Assembly: GCF_020382885.2 (NCBI RefSeq)
Contig: NC_058513.1
Location: 8,031,774 to 8,095,773, forward strand
Source of the DNA: Scatophagus argus
Taxonomy: Eukaryota; Chordata; Actinopteri; Scatophagidae
DNA: 64,000 nucleotides
Direction of reading: 5' to 3'
The notes under the pieces are model-generated. The model made no database searches, was not told where the DNA came from, and saw nothing but the letters and a program-made list of their open reading frames with translations. The position numbers and the translations under genes are program-made. Shown here in pieces: positions 56,366 to 64,000 of this stretch. Position 1 is the first letter of the stretch. Every line of letters starts with the position of its first letter.

Positions 56366-59300
56366 CTTGGATTCATTTTCATCACACACACAGACACATA
56401 CACCTATCAGGATCTAATTTAAATCCTTAAAAAATGTGAGTACTTAGAACAGGCCATTATATTTATTTACAGGCCATCTTTGTCCATGCCACTGGGCGAT
56501 GGAATCAACACATTCATGTCAAACAAATTAAACATAAACAGAGCAGCACTTACATAACACGACATATTTTCTCATTAACAAAAAAAAAAACATTCACCGT
56601 TTTCTGCACTCTCCTGCCTCTCTTGATGTGGACTGAATACAGCCCTGCATTATTAGTGTGACCACAGAGCTATTCATCCACATTTAAGCTGCCTTCATTA
56701 GAAACGCATAGACAAACAGATGTGCTACCCACCCACACACATGAACATAAAAATTGCACCCATGTCTACATTGACACAGGCTAAGGGCTTTCCTAGAGCC
56801 ATTAAAAAGCCTCATTGGTCAGACACACAGACATAAACACACACACACACAGAATGCAAAGTCTTAATGAGAGCACCCATGGAAATCTGGGACACAAGGA
56901 CAAGAGTCGGTGAGGGGGCTGGCGACTGTAATTAAATACAATGGCTGGCTTCTGGAGCCTTGTCAAGCTGAGGCATGAAGCAAAACAATGGCAGGCCTGT
57001 GGACAGAGAGGCAGAGAGGACAGAACTACTTAGCCCCTCAGCAGCCATCATCCAGGCATTATTCAACACCAGTCTGCATCCAGGCTCTCTGATCAACACC
57101 AACCATCATACAAGCCTGCCTATTGTGTGCTCCACGAAATCATACGCACAAACCCTGGAAGAACTGACTCACACTCGCCTGGAGAGCTTCCCCCCGATAT
57201 CCTTGCAACATGTTAATGCTCGAAATTTGTGTGTCTGGCAAGGTTTCCAGGCCAGAGCCCCTCCAGAGCCTGCAAAGTCACCACGGTAACTAATACTTGA
57301 GCTACAGCTAGAATATCATTACTTCAGCCAAGAGAGGGCTAGAATGAATACACAATAACACCCCACTTTGCTTAGGGATACGTGCATAGGAGCCCTCGAT
57401 CCTGAAAGTAATGTTTAAATGAAAAACAGTAAGGAGTTACTGATATGGAACTTATTGTACTTTGGTGAGTGGATGAAACACAAACAGCACAAATCCCATA
57501 GTCGCCGCTGTTGTTTTTAATTGTTGTGAATTAGACACAAGGCTGGATTCAAGACTACGGTCTGGCATGCTGTCAGACCAGTCTCAGAAGTGGGAATAAA
57601 CAGCACAGGTTGTCAGGTGTAACCAGCCAAAACAAACCTGACACTGCACTGAAGTGAAACAGCAAAAGTCCATTTAAAGAAGGTGGTGTCTGTCCAACAT
57701 CTGACCACTGGCTGGAGGGGAAACCTTGTCTTTCTGCTAATTCTAGTACATTGAAAATAATGTATGTATTTTTTTTAAAAAAATCATCTGTTCTGTTGAC
57801 CCATTATGAATACATCAAACCTCCTAGATTTAATTTACTTAGATCCTTTGATATTCACAGTGACAGACAAGTATTATAAACACCTCTCGCTTTTGTGTGT
57901 AGATGTACTGTAAGTGTGAATGTGTGTAGCGCCCAGATATCTCAATAGCTTAATGTAGCGTGGTGTTCTCCAACTCAGAGCCAAAGCACTGGTGATTTAA
58001 TTAAGTTCAAGTGTGAGTGGTCTGTATTGCTGCTCTTCAGATTCACTTTGCATACATCATGAGCCACAAGTGCACTTAGAGACAAGCCATGCCCTCGCAG
58101 TCACGTCCTCCGCGAGCAATTACAGCATGCCAAGACTTAAATGGACAAATATGCACAAGACTGAAATGAAATCTATTCTGATGATGAACTGGCCTGAGCT
58201 GTAATACTGACATAAGATAGCCTGGCTAACATCAGCACTTCAAAGGCATCGAAGACCACAGACCAAGACACACACACACACACAAGCCCACCGGCTATTA
58301 TCAAGCCTCCAGACTCTGGGCTGTCTCGGTACTGTGCTGCTGAGCAGTTCTTGAGGTTCAGCTCTAGGTTAGTCCTTTGAGATTTGATTACCTTCATCCC
58401 CATTGGTTACTGGGCCCAGCTGTGAAGCATATTAATGAGATTTCACCATCATTAGGGGGAGCTAACTACATTAGCAGGCTGGCTGCTTGGCTGGATTGTA
58501 GTGAAGAGAACTGGAGAAAATGAAGGCAGGAGGAGGGGAGAGAGAGAGCTCTGATGGGGTCTTCCACTTCGAATCCTACTTTGTCATGGACCATTGTGTC
58601 CCCCTGCCTTCTATTAGGTTATATGGACACACACACACAAACACACTAGCCATGTGTAAGATGCATGGAAAAACACAGGTCCATTTGTCTTTCAATGCAG
58701 CGAGTGTGCAAGACAAGAGACACCAAGCAGACCACCATGGCACAGGCTGCTGCATTAAGGCTTGCTTTGAAGTCTGCTTTAAGTAATGAAGTGGGATGGC
58801 CAATGGAACAGCCGCAGGGATAGAGACTGCCTAACAAAACCCTGGAAGTCGCCGGCCAATGTATCATGCATGTCCATAAAAACGACTGGCAGGAACTTAA
58901 GAGCTTTTAAGTGCAGTGAAACAGACCAACATCACTTATGCATGGTGCTTGACTTTTGCTTAATATTCAGACGTTACTTCTGCTTTCAATGTCAGGAATG
59001 TTGGGTAGGCAGCAGGGAAACTATAAACACATATGCAAGAATGCTTTGTCAGCACTCTTCAATTACTGAGGGGGGAAATGGGACTATTTCCTTGCTTGCT
59101 GGGAAATCCTGCCATTCTCTAACAAAGCGTCATAACAGCTTTCCGCTGAAAATGGATAGGGCAGTGTTCGCTGTCTCTACTCTGATTGGGGAGAGCAAAG
59201 TCACACACGCCATATGTTTAGGAGTCGGGCTGAGGGCATGTGAGCGCGATCACACGCCAGCAGGCGCGCACAGCGTGACAGCTATAAGGAAAGCGACAGT

Positions 59301-60093
59301 GGGTTGTGTTTGTGTTCAAACACAGAGTGTGAACAGTTATTGGCTGGGAGAGGGGGAGGAATCCGGTGGCAGGGTAGACCTAAGTGAAAACACACACAAA
59401 GTAAGGAGAGCCAGTGGAGGTTAACATAAAGCAAGAAAGCAGACACTGAGCCTCATGCCTCCCATATTCACGGTAACTAAATCCAACCTTTCCACACCCC
59501 TGTCCCGCTACTTTCCATCCACATCTCCCCCTTATTCCTACCTGTCCCACTCACTGAGTCTAGTGCTCTCCTCTACCCATTGCTCTTCGTAATTTGCATC
59601 ATATGCAACTCTTTCACTTGCCTCTGTCCATCACTGCCAAAAGAGATTGCAATAACTTCCAGGGGTTTTAAGATCAAAGCACTGACTTTTGACTCTGCAG
59701 GCTTTCACATGCATATCGTACAAGGTGGTGAATCTACCTAAACTGAAAAATACTTGCATATCAGTAATCAGTTCAGTTAGCAAGACAGTTTAGATTTGTC
59801 TTGCAACTGAAGGGTGTTCATGAAATGATCTCATGCACGCTCTTAAAGCATGATGATGCTCGTCATATCAGCCACACCACCCAAAACACCTTATTAGTGC
59901 TTTATTTAGTACACGACACAGGAAGGTCAATATCTGATTAATCTTCCACCTGAAGATCCAAACAAATCACAATGGGGAAAAAAATATTTTGTTGCATAAC
60001 AAATTGTTCTACCTTCTAAATGTTGCTTTGTGGTAAGCTATCTGTGACTACTCATACCCACTCATATCATGCGTGTTATGGCATCATACAAGA

Positions 60094-60113
60094 GTGTGTG
60101 TGTGTGTGTGTGT
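60094..60113. repeat. (GT)n microsatellite
   Basis: Uninterrupted GT tract of about ten units, seen directly. Confidence 0.9.
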
Positions 60114-62431
60114 TTCTCAATGAGAGTGAGTTAGGAGGATTACTAAGGATCCCCCTGCCTGGTTGTGCTCTATCTAAGCTGCTATGTGTCTAGCCTGCAG
60201 TCCCAGTGAGAGAGGGAGAGAAGGAAGAAAAAAAGAGAACGCATGGAGATACCAGGGTGTGACAGTACCCATTTTATTAATATTAATGAGTCTCTAAGCT
60301 TTCCAAGCAAAATAAGAGAGCAAAATTATTTTAGAAAAAAACAAGATATGGCATGATTTATCACAACATACCTTATACATATGACATAGACACAAGAAGG
60401 AAGTGCACTGAGAGCTTAATCTGATTCTAATATAAATTTCTGTAACAAATGACACTTTCACTTGCGAGATGCATGGTCTAAATTACAGAAAAATGACAGC
60501 CTGCAGTTCTGCAACTGTTGCACATATTCAGATTTTGCAGAGAGCAGAAATTGATGGGACAGCTTAAGTTCTTGAAGGTCTGTGCAGTATGTCTGAATGT
60601 TAAACTAGCCCCAACACCAAATTTTCAACGCTACTGCTCCAAATTGGAGCCAAGAAACTCTCCCATCCAGAGTGTTACAGCAAGAAAAACACACACGTAC
60701 GTGAGTGATAGATGAGGGTCTGAGCAAAGGCCGAAGGGCAGGGCAGCGCGGAGCAAAAAGTCTTTCTTGTATGTTATGATGATACCTCCTCGACACCAGG
60801 AAATGTGGGCCAGAAGTGGTGAAAACAGCAGGTTGTGCTTAACACAGGGTAATTTATGGCAGCTTTACATCTCTGTGAGTTTGATTACTTTGGGGAACAC
60901 AGCGAATGAAAACATGCATGCTAGTGCCAGTGAGTGCATCTTCCTGTTTGCATACTGGGGTGCATGTTGTGTGATATGTGTGTATGTGCGTGAGAGCCTG
61001 TGAACCTCAGAATGTTCTTGTCTAGGCCACGTCTGGATTTTATCAACACAGCGGCCCCCACCATGTTCCCAAGCCCTTCTCCAGGGGCTCAAGATAACTT
61101 CCCTCTCCATGCTGCCTGGCCTCTGAAATAACAACACACCAGGTTTTCCTATCACTACTGCCCCAGCAAATGGAGACAGAACCGAGAACATGTGTGGACA
61201 AACTAGAGGGCGGGGGCGGGAGGGAAGGGAAGGGAGCAAGCAGATGACAAAGGTGAGGTCTACTGGGGCTAGACTTGGAGCAGCAACTTCACATAAAATA
61301 CACCAGCTTCTCTGTGCGGCTACAGCCACACGCTAATCTTCGGTATAGTCAATTATGAGTCTTTTAACAAATACAGGCCTAACGAAGGACATTTAAACCT
61401 CAAACAAATTTCATAAGTCCTAACAGCATTCCAAGGTTTATGGATCCAACTGTGCAAAAAATATAAACATAAAAAGCAGCTAAAGGCAGTTATCTTGCTG
61501 GAGAGAACCACAAGTTCCCTGGCAACAATGCTCACTTGCAATCCTGAGTAACACGGTGTAACTCTACCCAGCAGCTGTCTGTGCCTGCTGACTGACAGTG
61601 GGACTATGCGAGCTGGCACTCGCCCCAGGGTGACTGGAGACACTTGGCATGAGCTGATGGTGTGGGGCATGGTGGTGGGCACAAGGGGGCAAAAGGCAGC
61701 CCGTGTCGGTCAGTGGATGCCAGGATGCGAACAGGCACAGCGACGAGTTTCAGCAGCCAGTAACACATATCATACTAGGGTGTGTGCATGAACACTTCAA
61801 CACATGATATCCAATGTTGAGGGTGGATTCTGAACATGCATTTGGTACATGACAGGACTATTAAGATGGGCTGACAGGCTGCGGTGTCAAAGAATATATG
61901 CTTTTTTCATGCAGAGATAAAATGTATGTCTGCCTCAGAGGCTGCCCCAAAGCTTCATCAATGCAATAAGCAAAAGCCAGTTTAACCCATGATTAGCAGG
62001 TCCTTTCTGTGGTTAATCCACATGACATACACAGACAGTGTTTGTCCACAGTGGATCTGCTATTGAACATTAATGTTGAGGAGATGATCACATGTACACA
62101 GCGCATGAGCTACACGGCTGACCCACATGAAGAGACGGAGAGAGCGCAAGAGAGTGGGGAGCAGGGGTTGAGAAGACAGAGAGGAGGAGAGAGCATCTGA
62201 GGAGAAAGAGGAGCCGAGATGAGCGACAGGACTCGGGGAGGAGTGTGACACGCAAGACAAACATTTCAAAAGCAGGCCCTAAATAAAGCCTGTGCATGCT
62301 GGTATGTTTGTTTCTCGAGACACTCCTCCCAGTGAGAACAGGAGAAGGTGTAACCTTCCTTTGTCAGCTCTCTCAAAGTGAATTAATGCACCCTCCCTGC
62401 GGTGACGTACAGCTGTGATACCTTATGACAC

Positions 62432-62451
62432 ATGACTCAGGTTCAAGGTCA
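62432..62451 (+). promoter_or_regulatory. AP-1 site overlapping a DR1 nuclear receptor element
   Basis: ATGACTCA (62432-62439) is an AP-1-like word. It abuts AGGTTC-A-AGGTCA (62439-62451), a direct repeat with one-base spacing of the kind bound by RXR heterodimers, HNF4 or PPAR. Location upstream of the rara exons makes autoregulation conceivable. Motif match only. Confidence 0.25.
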
Positions 62452-64000
62452 TTTGGATCATAACACAAACATACATGAGTGAAACCGCAGCCTTCTACAA
62501 ACTGGCCTTTAATGTTACCGCCCTTACTGTGAAAATGGCTTCATGAAACATTAAGCCTTTACAGAGTGCCTGCATTGGTTAATTATAGAATTGTGCGTGA
62601 GCGGATGAAGCATGCAAGCTTTTTCCTTCTGTGAAAACAAACCGCACTCATGCATACTACAGGAGTCAAGAGGGTGCATAAGCCACACTAAACATGGTAC
62701 CTAAACTCACTGTGTGGTCCAACAAAAACCTTTAAGGTGAACACTCTATTTGTCTGACTGATGCTCTTTTTTCACAGCCACTTAGAATGAGTGCAGCAGC
62801 CGAATAAGCTTCAATTCCCTTTATTTCCATAAAATCCAAAGGTCAGTGACATTACAAGAAACCATTATTAAGAAGTCTAAGGGTCAGGGAGGCCTGAAGT
62901 AATCACAAAAATGCAATGCTTGAGTGGATAAAAAGAGAAGAAGAGAAGCTGTGAGCACCAAGTATGTCTTTTACGAACATTATGGACTGCACACATTAAG
63001 CTTATTTGAACTATTTAGGATATATTTAAATCATGGGGGAGACAGCAAACGGATTTCAGAGAATTTAAAGACAGCTGCAGGTGAAGCAATAGTGGAAAAC
63101 TCATTTTATACACCACGATTCTGTCTGCCTGGGTTGAAATTACATCCATACACATTAACCAGAGCCTATTCATTTTTATGGAGTTGAATGCCACACACAG
63201 TGTTTGAAGGCCAAAAGACCTTCATGAATGCTTATCCTCCAGTGTTTGCTCTTCACTCACTCTAACAGAGAGGTTATCTGACCATTGATACTCGCTAATC
63301 CAATGTGACTGGCAGCATTGAAGGCCCTCCGTTCTTAAGCGCATATTTAACAGAGGAAGAGGGTCATAAATATGGAGGGGGCAAAGGGCTATTTGCATTT
63401 GAGGGCTGAAGTGGACTTGCAGGGGCAAAGAGAAGGTGGAAAATAAAAGGGGGAACAAGGGATCAAGAGAGAGGGGAGAAACAGAAGAGACTCATGAGGA
63501 TCTGGGGAGGAGAAGAGAGGATCACTAGGGACAAGCTTTGTCATGTTAAACTGCCTCTCTCGACCCATGTTCTCCATTTTCCTGCTCCCCCTCCACCCTC
63601 CCCGTGGACAACACAATGGTCTATCACAGGGGAACAGATTACGAGGGTTTGATCCTCTCGGCTTCAGAGCAGGAGCATGACTGGTGAAGTGGGGGAGAGG
63701 TCGTGAGTGCACGGTGTGCGTGACTCGGGTGGGTGACAACGTGTGCTCACTGATGCTAAATAATGTGCCTTTCTCACCTGGCCATCTCTCTTAAAATGCA
63801 GACCCGCATTTAGGTTTGTCACTTCATGTACTCGTCAACATGAGTTAGAGCTAATAGTGAAACTAGCTTGTAATTTGCCGTTGCCTTCAAGCCTGAGCAG
63901 GCTAATGTGCATTCCTGTATTATACTACTGAAATCAATAACAACAACAGTTCCCTTCATAAATTAGCTCAACGCACCAATGTCAGGTTTTGAGCTGAAAG

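Noticed and set aside
58786..59424. 212-codon plus-strand open frame
   Set aside because: No recognisable domain, no splice or promoter context, and composition like surrounding intron; probably chance.

Overview
This window is vertebrate nuclear DNA, most probably from a percomorph (spiny-rayed) teleost. All coding sequence is split into short GT-AG exons. The introns and spacers are AT-rich and full of CA/GT and CT microsatellites. There are fragments that resemble common fish interspersed repeats, including a decayed Tc1-like transposon, and one gene encodes the fish-type peptide YYb. There are no operons, CRISPR arrays, phage or rRNA genes, and I saw no tRNA gene. Layout: four protein-coding genes lie on the minus strand, all read right to left. 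(1) pyyb, 11.1-14.25 kb, encodes a 97-residue peptide YYb precursor from three coding exons plus a TATA-driven non-coding first exon. (2) tut1, 20.2-26.45 kb, has ten coding exons and encodes an 801-residue nuclear terminal uridylyltransferase/poly(A) polymerase (Star-PAP). (3) mki67, 27.2-36.85 kb, has fifteen coding exons and encodes a Ki-67 protein of 1954 residues; FHA domain, PP1-docking motif, Ki-67 repeats and a basic Arg/Gly-rich tail are all visible. (4) rara, 38.3 kb to beyond the right edge, is retinoic acid receptor alpha. Its seven visible exons cover the end of the A/B region, both zinc fingers, the hinge, the ligand-binding domain and the C-terminus; the first exon(s) lie outside the window or were not found. 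The coding exons of all four genes were joined by hand from splice sites. Reading frames stay open across every junction, and the three complete genes give CDS lengths divisible by three. The other regions are: 1-9.98 kb without a recognisable gene; a promoter-like, CpG- and donor-rich stretch at 10.0-11.05 kb that may start an unidentified minus-strand gene; a spacer at 14.3-20.2 kb holding one repeat copy; a short spacer between mki67 and tut1; a 1.4 kb spacer between mki67 and rara with microsatellites and a fish repeat; and long rara introns (4.9 kb, 6.4 kb and at least 10 kb). The genes do not form one pathway. pyyb is a gut/brain hormone gene, tut1 acts in U6 snRNA and mRNA 3'-end processing, mki67 is a proliferation-linked chromosome-surface protein, and rara is a ligand-controlled transcription factor. 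PYY and RARA are both on human 17q21, whereas TUT1 (11q12) and MKI67 (10q26) are elsewhere in human, so the order here suggests a fish-specific arrangement. The most notable observations are the compact Ki-67 architecture with recent internal duplications, a tandem CDE/CHR cell-cycle element at the mki67 start, and the possible unassigned promoter next to pyyb. I found no wholly new biological system.
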